From NCBI GenBank assembly GCA_018241685.1, contig JAFEDJ010000054.1, forward strand, positions 424,298-488,297: a DNA stretch of 64,000 bases, written 5' to 3'. This document shows positions 8,176 to 17,274 of this stretch, one piece after another. Every line of letters starts with the position of its first letter. Position 1 is the stretch's first letter. The translations under genes were made by a program, and so were the position numbers. The notes beneath the pieces were generated by a model. That model was not told where the DNA came from and did not search any database. It saw only the letters and a list, made by a program, of their open reading frames with translations. Source of the stretch: Pseudomonadota bacterium (GTDB lineage: Bacteria > Pseudomonadota > Gammaproteobacteria > Burkholderiales > Rhodocyclaceae).

Positions 8176-9570
8176 ATGCCCAATCCCCTTTCCAGCGGAA
8201 AACCCCGTTTCGCCGACCTGCGGGCACACATGCGGGCCCTGCGCTACTGGCCCTTCGCGCTGCTGCTGGCTGGCTGCACCATCGTGCTGACACTGCTGGC
8301 GACCAGCCGCGACCACTCCCGCCTGGGCCTCGAGGCCGTCCATGCCGTACAGGAGAACCGCGCTCGGCTGGACCGCCTGGACCTGTTGCTGCTGACCGTG
8401 GTGGATGCGGAAAGCAGCGTGCGTGGCTACATACTGACCCACAATGACGACTACCTGGAACCCTACCGGGACAGCGAGGCCCGCGTCGGCCGCCTGCTGG
8501 CCGCGATGGAAACGGACTTCCCAGCCGACAGCGCCGACCGCGACGAGTTCGAGGTCCTCAAGAAACTGGTCACCCTCAAGCGCCGTCACCTGGCCCAGGC
8601 CGTCGCCTCCGGCGACATCGAGGACACCGGCAGCCCGGAGCAGGCAGGCCCCGGCAAGGCCTTCATGGATCAGATCCGCCTGTCGATCGCCACGCTGCAC
8701 GAGCGCCGCGCGGTCAGCAACGCACAACTGACCCGCGACTCCCTGCAGCGCCTGCAGCACATGCAGACGGCCGTCACGGCCCTCGCCGTCGGCGCCCTCG
8801 GGCTGCTCATCATGCTGTTCGGCGTCCAGCAGCAGCAGGCCCGCCTGCGGACCCGCATCGCCCGGCTGCTGGCCGACGAGAACAGCATGCTCGAATCGAC
8901 GGTCAGCCAGCGCACGCGGGAGCTGAGCGACCTGGCCAGCTACCTCACCAATGCCCGCGAGGCGGAGCGCGGCCGGCTGGCGCGGGAGCTCCACGACGAG
9001 CTGGGCGCCCTCCTCACCGCCGCCCGCATGGACGCGGCATGGCTGTTGCGCAGCCTCGGCCCGAGCGCCGGGCAGGACATCCGCGGCCGCTTCAAACGCC
9101 TCATAGACACCATCGGCTCCGGCATCACCCTCAAGCGGCGCCTCATCGATGACCTGCGCCCGCCGCTGCTGCAGGGCCTCGGCCTGGTGGAGGCGCTGCG
9201 CGCCCTCGCCGACGACTTCAGCCACGAAGTCCCGGTGGAACTGTTGCTGCCCGACGCGGACCCGGAGCCCACCGAGGACCAGGCCCTGGCGGTATTCCGC
9301 ATCGCCCAGGAAGCCTTCACCAACATCCGCAAGTACGCCCACGCCGCCCACGTGGAACTCGGCCTCGACGTGGTCGACGGCGAGTTGCAACTGTGGATCC
9401 GCGACGACGGCGTCGGCTTCGATGCCGACTCGCCGATGCAGGGCCGCCACGGCCTGGCTGGCATGCGGCACCGGGTGCAGATGTTCGGCGGCCGACTGAC
9501 GGTGGCGGCGGCACCGGGCAAGGGCTGCACGATCGAGGCCTGCATGCCGCTGCAGCCCCGCCCGGCCTGA
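8176..9570 (+). CDS. CHASE3-type sensor histidine kinase, NarL/LuxR-partner class
   Basis: 464-residue membrane kinase. Two membrane segments (about residues 23-43 and 197-217) bracket a periplasmic CHASE3-like four-helix domain with DAESSVRGYILTHNDDYLEPY. A coiled-coil linker leads to a HisKA_3 dimerisation domain with EAERGRLARELHDELGALL (phospho-His about 273) and an HATPase with FRIAQEAFTNIRKYAHA, DDGVGF and GLAGMRHRV. This kinase class pairs with LuxR-type regulators, and one lies convergently 28 bases beyond its stop. An ATG at 8128 in the same frame is an alternative start. The signal sensed is not evident. Confidence 0.85.
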   Translation: MPNPLSSGKPRFADLRAHMRALRYWPFALLLAGCTIVLTLLATSRDHSRLGLEAVHAVQENRARLDRLDLLLLTVVDAESSVRGYILTHNDDYLEPYRDSEARVGRLLAAMETDFPADSADRDEFEVLKKLVTLKRRHLAQAVASGDIEDTGSPEQAGPGKAFMDQIRLSIATLHERRAVSNAQLTRDSLQRLQHMQTAVTALAVGALGLLIMLFGVQQQQARLRTRIARLLADENSMLESTVSQRTRELSDLASYLTNAREAERGRLARELHDELGALLTAARMDAAWLLRSLGPSAGQDIRGRFKRLIDTIGSGITLKRRLIDDLRPPLLQGLGLVEALRALADDFSHEVPVELLLPDADPEPTEDQALAVFRIAQEAFTNIRKYAHAAHVELGLDVVDGELQLWIRDDGVGFDADSPMQGRHGLAGMRHRVQMFGGRLTVAAAPGKGCTIEACMPLQPRPA

Positions 9571-9598
9571 CGCAGCAACGTGCCGCAGCGGCACCCCG

Positions 9599-10234
9599 TC
9601 AGGCCACCATCAGGCCGTGCTGCAGCGCGTAGGCCGCCAGCTCGGCATTACTGGCCAGGGCCAGTTTTTCGAGCAGGCGCGAACGATAGGTGCTGACCGT
9701 CTTGACGCTCAGGTTCAGCGCCTCGGCGATGCCCGACACCGACTCGCCGCGGGCCAGCCGCAGGAAGACCTGCAGCTCCCGCTCCGACAGGCTCTCGTGG
9801 GCCGGCGCGGAGGACTCCCCGGCCAGGTCGTCGGCCAGCAGCTCGGCAGTGCGGCCCGAAATGTAGCGCCGCCCCCGTGCCACCGTCTGGATGGCCTTCA
9901 GCAGTTCGTCCCGTTCGCAGTCCTTGCACAGGTAGCCGTTGGCTCCGTGGCGGAGCATCGGCAGTGCGTAGCGCTCCTCCGGAAAACCGCTGAGCACCAG
10001 CACCTTCAGGTCCGCATGGCGCTGGCGCACCACGCGCAGCACGTCGACGCCGCTCTTGCCCGGCAGGGACAAGTCGAGCAGCAGCACATCGCACTCCTGC
10101 TCGCGCAGCTTCTCCAGCGCCTCCTCGCCGGAGGCCGCCTCGAAGGCGATGCTGATACCCAGTTCGTCCACCAGCATTTCCCGGAAGCCGGCACGCACGA
10201 TGCTGTGATCATCCACGATGGCCAGGCGGAGCAT
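9599..10234 (-). CDS. NarL/FixJ-type response regulator
   Basis: 211 residues: receiver domain (about 1-120) with acidic pocket DD at 8-9, phosphoacceptor Asp54 in LLLDLSLPGKSG, and a conserved Lys region (LCKDCERDE). A C-terminal LuxR-type helix-turn-helix follows (SERELQVFLRLARGESVSGI, then LNLSVKTVSTYRSRLLEKL). Convergent with the CHASE3 kinase and very probably its partner. Targets cannot be read from the sequence; the neighbouring BON-protein/receiver genes are candidates by proximity only. Confidence 0.9.
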   Translation of the reverse strand: MLRLAIVDDHSIVRAGFREMLVDELGISIAFEAASGEEALEKLREQECDVLLLDLSLPGKSGVDVLRVVRQRHADLKVLVLSGFPEERYALPMLRHGANGYLCKDCERDELLKAIQTVARGRRYISGRTAELLADDLAGESSAPAHESLSERELQVFLRLARGESVSGIAEALNLSVKTVSTYRSRLLEKLALASNAELAAYALQHGLMVA

Positions 10235-10452
10235 GGCGTCCTTTCAGCACATTCGACAGTTTCCATTGTAGCCAGCCGCTGCCCACGGCACAGCCCATGG
10301 ACTCCGACATGCTTGCCAGCGCAGTCCTACACGCCTTTCCGCCCTTGTCGGACAGCCCGCTGCGCAGCCGCCGCATAGAGTGGAAACCGTGGAAGCGCGG
10401 CAGTCACGGCCGCCTCCCGGACATACCCACCCGATATGCAAGGAGAACCGCC

Positions 10453-10794
10453 ATGTACAGCAAGCCCTTCACCCGACTGCTCGTCGCCACCACCCTGAGC
10501 CTGGCCGCCGCCGGCCTTGTCCAGGCCGCCGAACCCCAGTCGGTCGCCCACGAGACGGACAAGTCCGCCACCGCCCAGTTCATCGACGACGCGTCGATCA
10601 CCGCCAACGTCAAGGCCCGCCACGCCGAGGACAAGACCGTGCGGATCACCGCGATCGGCGTCGAGACCCACAACGGCGTCGTCCAGCTGTCCGGCTTCAC
10701 GCCGTCGGCCAAGGAGAAGATGCGCGCCGAGGAAATCGCCCGGACCACCCAGGGCGTGAAGGATGTCAGGAACGACATCATCATCCAGCGTTAA
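10453..10794 (+). CDS. Periplasmic BON-domain protein
   Basis: 113 residues with a cleavable signal peptide (about 1-26, ending VQAAEP) and one BON domain (about 35-113). The domain includes FIDDASITANVKAR and IGVETHNGVVQLSGF and ends GVKDVRNDIIIQR. BON domains bind phospholipid membranes and occur in envelope-stress proteins such as OsmY. The start follows AAGGAGAACCGCC. A paralogue lies at 11769-12080 on the other strand, with a tiny membrane protein and a receiver protein between them. RNA and stress regulation are not visible. Confidence 0.85.
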   Translation: MYSKPFTRLLVATTLSLAAAGLVQAAEPQSVAHETDKSATAQFIDDASITANVKARHAEDKTVRITAIGVETHNGVVQLSGFTPSAKEKMRAEEIARTTQGVKDVRNDIIIQR

Positions 10795-10856
10795 ACGCGG
10801 CGGCCGGCCAGCCCGGCCGCTTGCCGCCCTCCGTCCCACTCTTCCTGGAGACGACC

Positions 10857-11126
10857 ATGACCCACGCCACTTTCCCCCGCCTCGAACGCGGCCACGCCTG
10901 GGCACCGCCCGGCGAATGGGACTGGACCGTGCATGCCAGCCTGCTCGGCAGCCTGCTGCTGTGCGGCGGCATGTTGTTCGGCAACAGCAACCATGTGCCC
11001 ACCATCAACCCGCCGGAGCCCTGCGTGCGTGACATCGGCGCGGTGTACCGCATGCTCGGCCCGTCGGCCTGGGGCGTACTGCGGGAATGCCGCACCCCGG
11101 AAGCCCCTCCGGAAACCCTTTACTGA
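10857..11126 (+). CDS. Small membrane protein, unknown function
   Basis: 89 residues, not recognised. A hydrophilic N-terminus (THATFPRLERGHAWAPPGEWDW) precedes one membrane segment (about residues 27-42, LLGSLLLCGGMLF). The outer half contains a cysteine pair spaced widely (EPCVRDIG and RECRTPE). The ATG at 10857 is preceded by CTGGAGACGACC. It lies 62 bases after the BON gene and 9 bases before the receiver gene, so it probably belongs to the same transcript. High coding-like GC3 supports it being real; no homologue is recalled. Confidence 0.6.
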   Translation: MTHATFPRLERGHAWAPPGEWDWTVHASLLGSLLLCGGMLFGNSNHVPTINPPEPCVRDIGAVYRMLGPSAWGVLRECRTPEAPPETLY

Positions 11127-11135
11127 GTCCCCATC

Positions 11136-11546
11136 ATGGCCAGCGCCCACAGGCCCGTGCGAGTCGTGCTGATCGAGGATTCGGTCGCCCTGCGCGACCT
11201 GCTCGCCGAGATGCTGGCGGATAGCGGCGACGTCGAAATCATCGGCTCCGCCGACAGCGAGCCGGCAGCCATCGACCTCCTGCGCCGGCTCCACCCCGAC
11301 CTGGCCATCATCGACCTGGAGTTGCGCGGCGGCACCGGCCTCAAGGTACTCGCCGCGCTGCGGGACATGCCGGCCTGTGCGGACACGCCGCGGGCAGTGG
11401 TGTTCTCCAACCATACCCATCCTCTTGTCCGCGAGCGCTGCCAGATGCTCGGTGCGCAGGCCTTCTTCGACAAATCCTTCCAGCTCGACGAGCTGCTCGC
11501 CTACGTGCACTCCGCCGCCGACGAGCCCGGCCCTCGCCCCGGCTGA
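11136..11546 (+). CDS. Receiver-only response regulator (CheY-like)
   Basis: 136-residue stand-alone receiver domain: acidic pocket ED at 14-15, phosphoacceptor Asp60 in LAIIDLELRGGTG, a Ser/Thr-type residue in VVFSNHTH, and the conserved Lys in AFFDKSF. No output domain follows, and the C-terminus is a short Pro/Gly tail. Such proteins act by protein-protein contact or as phosphate relays. Position suggests cotranscription with the BON and small membrane genes; the cognate kinase may be the CHASE3 kinase 1.6 kb upstream, which is inference. Confidence 0.85.
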   Translation: MASAHRPVRVVLIEDSVALRDLLAEMLADSGDVEIIGSADSEPAAIDLLRRLHPDLAIIDLELRGGTGLKVLAALRDMPACADTPRAVVFSNHTHPLVRERCQMLGAQAFFDKSFQLDELLAYVHSAADEPGPRPG

Positions 11547-11682
11547 TCGACGCATTCCCCCTCATTCCCCTGTGGGGGCAAATTCATTAGCCCCCCCATG
11601 GTCTTTGTTCGTAGTCGGCACCTCGGCGCCCTGCGCCGCTCGGGGCTGACCCACGGCACGCCCGTGGCTGCCAACAAAAAAG

Positions 11683-11717
11683 CACCAGCGACTCTTCGAG
11701 CGCTGGCGTCTTTTTTT
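11683..11717 (+). terminator. Intrinsic terminator after the BON/receiver operon
   Basis: CCAGCG (11685-11690) and CGCTGG (11701-11706), extended by one further C-G pair across a mismatch, form a GC-rich stem with a ten-base loop. Seven T residues (11711-11717) follow. It terminates plus-strand transcripts from 10453-11546. The rest of 11547-11682 holds no gene. Confidence 0.7.
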
Positions 11718-11723
11718 GGGGGC

Positions 11724-11766
11724 CTTCCACGGCCTGGGGCGATCAGGCCACCCCAGGCCGTGGAAG
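11724..11766. terminator. Perfect 16-bp inverted repeat at the 3' end of the second BON gene
   Basis: CTTCCACGGCCTGGGG (11724-11739) pairs perfectly with 11751-11766 around an 11-base loop, ending two bases before the stop codon of the minus-strand BON gene. No T-run follows on the minus strand, so it may be a 3' stabilising hairpin rather than a classical terminator. Confidence 0.55.
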
Positions 11767-11768
11767 CG

Positions 11769-12080
11769 TCACGGCTTGATGACGATGTCGTTGATCACGC
11801 CCTTCACGCTCGGCGTATTGCGGGCGATCTCTTCGGCACGGCCGCGTTCGACGCTGGTCTTGGCAAAGCCGGACAGCTGTACGACGCCCTTCAGGGTCTC
11901 CACCCCGATGGCCATGCCGCTCACCTTCGGATCCTCGGCGAACTTGGCCTTGACGCGGGTGGTGATAGTCGCGTCGTCCAGGTATTCACCGACAGTGGAT
12001 TGTTCGCGGGTCACCGCGCAACCCACGGCGGTAATACCCAGCAGGCCGGACAGTGCAAGCGTGGCGATTGTGTGCTTCAT
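11769..12080 (-). CDS. BON-domain lipoprotein
   Basis: 103 residues. Lipoprotein signal with a cysteine at the end of GLLGITAVGC (lipobox AVGC), then a single BON domain (YLDDATITTRVKAKFAED, IGVETLKGVVQLSGF, VKGVINDIVIKP). Clearly paralogous to the protein at 10453-10794: the two share the IGVET-x2-GVVQLSGF core and a RAEEIAR block. This one is lipid-anchored, the other soluble. The start at 12080 has GGAGGCAGCA just upstream; the longer in-frame leader lacks a signal peptide and is rejected. Confidence 0.87.
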   Translation of the reverse strand: MKHTIATLALSGLLGITAVGCAVTREQSTVGEYLDDATITTRVKAKFAEDPKVSGMAIGVETLKGVVQLSGFAKTSVERGRAEEIARNTPSVKGVINDIVIKP

Positions 12081-12258
12081 TGCTGCCTCCTTGAAATGTG
12101 GCATCGCGGAGCGCCGGGCACCGGATGTGCCCGGCATGCGATGTCGATCAGGGTGACTTGAATATAGGCGCCCGGCGTGGTCTCGCCCTGTCCGACGCAG
12201 CCGATAGCGATGTAGGAGGAATCCTGCCTGCACTACGGCCGGTAGCGGTACGCGAGGC

Positions 12259-13155
12259 TCAGGAAGAGGCCACGGCACGGCCTTCGAGGCACTTCACCAG
12301 CGTGAAGACCGCCCGGTGCGTCGGCAGCTCTGCCCCCTGGGCAGCCGCCATAGCCAGCAGCGTGCCGGTGATCGCGTCGATCTCGGTGCGCCGGCCGGCC
12401 AGTACGTCCTGCAGCATGCTGGCCCGATTGCCGGCGGTGGCCGTCGCCACGGCGTGTACCCGCGCCCGCGCTGCGCTGGCGTCGACTTGCAGGCCGGCGG
12501 CGTGGAGCACCGGCCAGGCCTCGTCCACCAGCGCATCGAGCAACCCCCGGTGCGGCGCCTCCAGCAGCGCGCCGTTGGGCACCCGGAACAGGGCCGCCAG
12601 CGGGTTGATGGCCACATTCACCAGCAGCTTGGCGAGCCGCGCCGCGGCGATGTCCGGCTCGACGCGAGCGCTGAAGCCGGCTGCCACCAGCGCCGCCGCA
12701 ACGGTCTCGAAGCCCGGTGGCAACAGGGTTTCCCCCGCGCCGGCGGGCACCACGCGGCCACCGTCGCGGAAGGCCCCTTCGGTGGTAATGCCCTGGTCGG
12801 CCGGGATGGCGCCGCAGCCCGCGGCCAGCATCTCGCCGGTCAGGCCATTCTGCAGGGACAGCACGCCGCGCGGTGCCATCCCCCGCGCCGTGCGGGCCGC
12901 GTCCGTAGTGTCGGCGGCCTTGACGAGGACCAGCACCCAGTCGGCTGCGGGCGCGTCCTCCGGCGCGAAAACGTCCGGCACGTAACGCTGCGCGCCGATG
13001 TCCACGCCGACCCGCAACACAGCCGCCCGCTGCTCGTTGCGCGCAACGACGGCGACCGGCCCCTGCGCCGCCAGGCGAGCCGCAAAGTGCAGGCCCAGCG
13101 CACCGGCGCCGATGATCGCCAGCGGAAAACGGGCAGGCCGATGGACGCTGTCCAT
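12259..13155 (-). CDS. panE: Ketopantoate reductase family (PanE/ApbA-like)
   Basis: 298-residue NADPH-binding oxidoreductase of the 2-dehydropantoate 2-reductase family. The N-terminal Rossmann motif is IIGAGALGLHFAARL, followed by VLVLVKAADT and LSLQNGLTGE. The C-terminal helical domain has LAKLLVNVAINPLAAL with the family Lys/Asn, and RTEIDAITG near the end. If a true PanE it makes pantoate for coenzyme A synthesis; several paralogues of this family have other substrates. It starts five bases after the PBP gene stop on the same strand, so they are likely cotranscribed, though the functions are unrelated. Confidence 0.78.
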   Translation of the reverse strand: MDSVHRPARFPLAIIGAGALGLHFAARLAAQGPVAVVARNEQRAAVLRVGVDIGAQRYVPDVFAPEDAPAADWVLVLVKAADTTDAARTARGMAPRGVLSLQNGLTGEMLAAGCGAIPADQGITTEGAFRDGGRVVPAGAGETLLPPGFETVAAALVAAGFSARVEPDIAAARLAKLLVNVAINPLAALFRVPNGALLEAPHRGLLDALVDEAWPVLHAAGLQVDASAARARVHAVATATAGNRASMLQDVLAGRRTEIDAITGTLLAMAAAQGAELPTHRAVFTLVKCLEGRAVASS

Positions 13156-13160
13156 ACCGC

Positions 13161-15554
13161 TCAGTGCCCGGACGACGGGTCGAGGCTGGGCACCGTCGGC
13201 GGCGGCGCTGCCGGCGTGTCGGTGGGTGGGGCCGGCGGCGTGCTGTCGGGCGGCGTCTCCGGCAGCGCCGGGACGGGCAGCGGCTCATCGGGTGGCGGTA
13301 CCGCTGGGACCGGCGGCGGAGCCTCCGGCTCGACCGGCTTGATGCGGTGCGGTGGCGCCTCGGGCGCCGGCTCGGGCCGCTTGAACAGGCCCTGCCACCA
13401 GTCGCGCAGCCCCGTCGACAGCCATTCCCAGGCTCGCGCCAGCAGGCCCGGCTGGGCCTTCGACTCGAAGCGCTCCTTGGGATCGATGAGACGGGTGCGC
13501 AGCGCGTAGCTGAAGGTGTCGCCGACGATCGGCAACGCGCTATGGGCGCCCTGCCCCCAGTAGTCGCTGCGCAGGGTCACCCGGTTGTCGTTGAAGCCGA
13601 CCCAGGCACCGGCCACCAGCTGCGGGTGCATCAGGATGAACCAGCCGTCGGTGTTGTCCTGGGTGGTACCGGTCTTGCCGGCCACGTCGGCGCGGATGCC
13701 GAACTGGTTGCGGATACCGACGCCAGTGCCGCGGTTCACCACGCCGCGCATCACATCGAGCAGCGTGTAGGCGGTGGCCGGTGGCAGCACTTCCTGCGGC
13801 GTGGCCGGGGCGAACTCCTCGAGCACCTTGCCCTCGCTGTCCTCGACGCGGGTCACCAGCATCGGCTCGATGAAGCTGCCGCCGTTGGCGATGCTGCCGT
13901 AGGCGGTGACCATTTCCTTCAGCGTCACCGGGCTGGTGCCAAGGGCCAGCGACGGCACCTCTTCCAGCACGCTCTGGCGCACGCCCATCGCCTTGGCCAG
14001 CTTGGCGACGCGGGCCGGACCGACCTTCTGCATGAGCTGGGCGGTGATGGTGTTCTTCGAATAGGCCAGACCATCGCGTAGGCTCATCGCCTGCCCGCTC
14101 GGCGGCCCGTCGTCGCTGGGGCGCCACACTTCGCCGCCGGGCAGCGGGATCTCGACTTCCTGGTCGACAATGGTGTCGTCCGGGCTCATGCCCTTCTCGA
14201 AGGCTGCGCCATACACGAAGGGCTTGAAGGTCGAGCCGGGCTGGCGGCGCGCCTGGGCCACGTGGTCGAAGGGGTCCTGCACGAAGTCGCGGCTGCCGAC
14301 CCAGGCGCGCACCTGGCCGTCCCGCGGGTCGAGCGCCATGAAGCCGACCTGCACGCGGGTCTTGTCGCGGCGCAGGGCGTCCATGAAAGCGCGGTCGGCG
14401 CGCAGGCGCTTGAGGGCATCCTCCGGCGTCTGGCCGGCGGCCAGCGCGCTGCGATACTCCTTCGACTCCTTGATGAAGGCGTCCACCAGCTCCGGGCTAC
14501 CGGTCCAGCCACGCCGGCCGCTCCACGCCTGATCGGCCAGCGCCTGCAACTGGCGGCCGCGGCGCTGCACGGCCTGGTTGGCCTGAGCCTGCAGGCGGGA
14601 ATCGATGGTGGTGCGCACCACCAGGCCGTCGGCGTAGACGTTGTAGTCGTTGCGGTCGGCCCAGGCGATCAGCCACTTGCGCAGTTGCTGGGCGAGGTGC
14701 GGCGCGGCGCCGGGCGCCTCCAGCTGGCGCTCGAAGTCGAGGCGCAGGGGTTTCTTCTGCAGCCCGGCCAGGCGGTTCTCGTCGAGCTTGCCGTGCTTGG
14801 CCATCTGCGCCAGCACGGTGTTGCGGCGGGTCGCTGCGCGCTCCGGGTTGATCACCGGGTTGTAGTAGCTGTTGCCCTTCAGCATGCCGACCAGCGTGGC
14901 GCTCTCGAGCACGTCGAGGTTCTTGGCCGACTTGTCGAAGTAGGTCCGCGCCGCCATCTCGATGCCCCACGCGTTGTAGAGGAAGGGCACGGTGTTGAGA
15001 TAGGTCTCGAGGATCTCGTCCTTGGAGTACAAGGCCTCGATCTTCAGCGCGGTGATCGCCTCCTTCAGCTTGCGGGTCAGCGTCGGCGCGCGGCCGATAT
15101 CGTCGGGGAACAGGTTGCGGGCGAGCTGCTGGGTCAGCGTCGAGCCGCCCTGCTTGTCGCCGGAGAAGGTGCGCAGCGCGGCACCTCCAAGGCGGTAGAA
15201 GTCGATGCCGTGGTGTTCGTAGAAACGGTGGTCTTCTGTAGCGATCAGCGCTGCGGTGACCTGCGGCGAGATGTCGGCCAGCCCCACCCACTGGCGGTTG
15301 GCCCACTTGAACACCGCCAGCTCCTTGCCGTCCGCCGACAGCACCCGCGCCGGCTGCTCCACCTTGGCCTTGCGGATGTCGCTGATGCCCGGCGTGAAGG
15401 GGATCAGGATCAGCGCGTAGGCCAGCAGCAGCGCCGGCGGTGCGGCCACGGCCAGCAGCACGCCACGACGGGTGGGATGGCGCAGACGTTCGACGAGGGG
15501 ACGGACGCGGGCGACGGCCTGCGCCAGCAAGGCGGAAAGAGCGGGTAGCGGCAT
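13161..15554 (-). CDS. mrcA: Class A penicillin-binding protein (PBP1a type)
   Basis: 797-residue bifunctional peptidoglycan synthase. One membrane anchor (about 31-52) is followed by a GT51 transglycosylase domain with the catalytic glutamate in ATEDHRFYEHHG (Glu107) and GGSTLTQQLARNLF. The transpeptidase domain has STFK (441-444), SKN (499-501) and KTGT (627-630). The C-terminal about 80 residues are a low-complexity proline/alanine tail after RDWWQGLF. The annotation as PBP1a is by domain order and length; the tail is longer than usual. panE-like gene follows directly. Confidence 0.9.
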   Translation of the reverse strand: MPLPALSALLAQAVARVRPLVERLRHPTRRGVLLAVAAPPALLLAYALILIPFTPGISDIRKAKVEQPARVLSADGKELAVFKWANRQWVGLADISPQVTAALIATEDHRFYEHHGIDFYRLGGAALRTFSGDKQGGSTLTQQLARNLFPDDIGRAPTLTRKLKEAITALKIEALYSKDEILETYLNTVPFLYNAWGIEMAARTYFDKSAKNLDVLESATLVGMLKGNSYYNPVINPERAATRRNTVLAQMAKHGKLDENRLAGLQKKPLRLDFERQLEAPGAAPHLAQQLRKWLIAWADRNDYNVYADGLVVRTTIDSRLQAQANQAVQRRGRQLQALADQAWSGRRGWTGSPELVDAFIKESKEYRSALAAGQTPEDALKRLRADRAFMDALRRDKTRVQVGFMALDPRDGQVRAWVGSRDFVQDPFDHVAQARRQPGSTFKPFVYGAAFEKGMSPDDTIVDQEVEIPLPGGEVWRPSDDGPPSGQAMSLRDGLAYSKNTITAQLMQKVGPARVAKLAKAMGVRQSVLEEVPSLALGTSPVTLKEMVTAYGSIANGGSFIEPMLVTRVEDSEGKVLEEFAPATPQEVLPPATAYTLLDVMRGVVNRGTGVGIRNQFGIRADVAGKTGTTQDNTDGWFILMHPQLVAGAWVGFNDNRVTLRSDYWGQGAHSALPIVGDTFSYALRTRLIDPKERFESKAQPGLLARAWEWLSTGLRDWWQGLFKRPEPAPEAPPHRIKPVEPEAPPPVPAVPPPDEPLPVPALPETPPDSTPPAPPTDTPAAPPPTVPSLDPSSGH

Positions 15555-15754
15555 CAGGGGCGAATCACGAACTGTGTTCGGGTGGAAGGCGTTTTAACAC
15601 AGATCGGGCACCCCTTCGCCGCCCATGTGTGGCGGAAATGCGGCACCGACGAATTCACTGCCATCCCATGCTGCAGGCTGCCCATGGCGCGTTCACACGC
15701 CGGCAGGCGCCCCGCCCACCGCACTGCAGCACACGTTTTGTTGCAAAACCCATC

Positions 15755-15783
15755 TTGAGTCCGGCTCCTTGCGTCCCTATTTT
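15755..15783 (+). promoter_or_regulatory. Predicted sigma-70 promoter for the TPR/Gly-rich protein
   Basis: TTGAGT (15755-15760) and TATTTT (15778-15783) are spaced by 17 bases, a reasonable housekeeping promoter inside the 316-base gap 15555-15870. The gap otherwise holds no gene or RNA that I can recognise; the PBP gene is transcribed away from it. Confidence 0.5.
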
Positions 15784-15870
15784 GCGACATGCACGGTACC
15801 GTCGGTCGACGATGCCCTCGGGCGCCACCCTGCGCCCCCGCGAACCCGGAACGACAGGAAGGAAACCTCG

Positions 15871-16764
15871 ATGTCCCGAAAAACCCTGATCGGCCTGATT
15901 ATGCTTGCCGCCACCACCTTCATGAGTGGCTCCGTCCTCGCCGCCGAACCCAGCCTGCACCAGGTTTACCAGGCCGCCGAAGCGGGCAAGCTGGACGACG
16001 CCCAGTCGATGATGCGCGAAGTCCTGCAGGCCCACCCCAACAGCGGTAAGGCCCACTACGTGGAAGCCGAACTGCTCGCCAAGCAAGGCCAGCTGCACAA
16101 GGCCGAGAGCGAACTGCAAACAGCCGAGAAGCTGGCCCCCGGCCTGCCCTTCGCCAAGCCCCAGGCCGTGCAGGAGCTGAAGAACATCCTCGGCGGCAGC
16201 CACAAGACGACAGGAGGTGGCGCCAGCGCCGCCCCGTTTCAGCCGGCCGCACCCGCCGTCGCCCACTCCTCCGTCCCGTGGGGCCTGCTGCTGACCGGCG
16301 TCGGGCTGATCGCCTTCATCGTCTTCGTGGCCCGCTTCATGGCACGCCGCAACGCGGAGCCGGCGATGGGCGGCGCGGCCTACGGCAGTGGCGGCTTGCA
16401 GCCCTATGGCGCGGGTGGCGCCCCTTATGGTGGCGGCAGCGGCGGAGGCTATGCCGGCGGCTACGGCGGCGCCCCGGCCCCCAGCCAGCCCGGCCTCGGC
16501 TCGCGGGTCATGGGTGGCCTCGCCACCGGCGCGGCGGTCGGTGCAGGAATGGTGGCCGGCGAGGCGCTGATGCACCACTTCCTCGACAAGGACGGCAAGC
16601 CCGTGCCGCGCGACACCCCGGCGTCACCGGACAACAGCAACCTGGGCAACCTGGACCTGGGCACACCGGAAATCGACCGCAACGACATGGGCGGCACCGA
16701 CTTCGGGGTCTCAGACAACTCGTCGTGGGACGACAGCTCGGGCGGCGACAGCGACTGGAACTGA
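15871..16764 (+). CDS. Secreted/membrane protein with TPR-like N-terminus and Gly-rich linker
   Basis: 297 residues. Signal peptide about 1-26 (ending VLAAEP). A TPR-like helical region (about 27-110) contains AGKLDDAQSMMREVLQAHPNSGKAHYVEAELLAKQG-type helices. After a linker, one membrane segment lies near 135-153 (WGLLLTGVGLIAFIVFVARF), then a Gly/Tyr/Ala-rich stretch, a second hydrophobic patch (MGGLATGAAVGAGMVAGEAL) and an acidic Asp/Ser-rich tail ending in tryptophan. The architecture resembles DUF2076/Tim44-like membrane proteins, but I do not recognise the family. The start follows AAGGAAACCTCG. Confidence 0.7.
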   Translation: MSRKTLIGLIMLAATTFMSGSVLAAEPSLHQVYQAAEAGKLDDAQSMMREVLQAHPNSGKAHYVEAELLAKQGQLHKAESELQTAEKLAPGLPFAKPQAVQELKNILGGSHKTTGGGASAAPFQPAAPAVAHSSVPWGLLLTGVGLIAFIVFVARFMARRNAEPAMGGAAYGSGGLQPYGAGGAPYGGGSGGGYAGGYGGAPAPSQPGLGSRVMGGLATGAAVGAGMVAGEALMHHFLDKDGKPVPRDTPASPDNSNLGNLDLGTPEIDRNDMGGTDFGVSDNSSWDDSSGGDSDWN

Positions 16765-16993
16765 GCATCCCCAGGGTCGGGCCGCACCCTGCCCACCCCC
16801 TATGGGGGACAAGGCAAGCCAGGGCGGTCCGACGTTTCCTTGAGAGGCATGCGGCCCGCTTATGACGCGATCTGCCATTTCAATGAAAAAACGGCCACAT
16901 TCGTGTCAACGCCAGTCAGCTAGGCGCGTTTGAACAGGCAGGCACCGCATTTCGACGGTGCCTTACAAGATCAACCGTTCAAGGAGAACTTCC

Positions 16994-17218
16994 ATGATCA
17001 ACAAGCTCGTCGCTCTTGCTATCGCCGCTGCCTTCTCTTCCGTCGCCCTGGCCGAAGCCCCCGCTGCCGCCCCGGCCGCTGATGCTGCCGCCGCCGCTCC
17101 GGCTGCTGCCCCGGCTCCCGCCAAGAAGGCCCCGGCCAAGAAGAAGCACAAGAAGGCTGCTGCGAAGAAGGCCGAAGCCGCTGCTCCCGCTGCCGCTCCC
17201 GCCGAAGCTGCCAAGTAA
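16994..17218 (+). CDS. Secreted Ala/Lys/Pro-rich small protein
   Basis: 74 residues: signal peptide (about 1-20, FSSVALA) followed by a mature part made almost only of alanine, proline and lysine, including KKAPAKKKHKKAAAKKAE. The tail resembles histone H1-like low-complexity sequence but carries a secretion signal, so an envelope or extracellular polycation is more likely than a nucleoid protein. Excellent ribosome binding site (AAGGAGAACTTCC) and a strong terminator behind it argue for a real, well-expressed monocistronic gene. Function unknown. Confidence 0.75.
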   Translation: MINKLVALAIAAAFSSVALAEAPAAAPAADAAAAAPAAAPAPAKKAPAKKKHKKAAAKKAEAAAPAAAPAEAAK

Positions 17219-17274
17219 GACAGCTTGTGCCGCGGGTTTTGCGGGAGACCATCCCGGCAAGACCCGCAGGAAGA

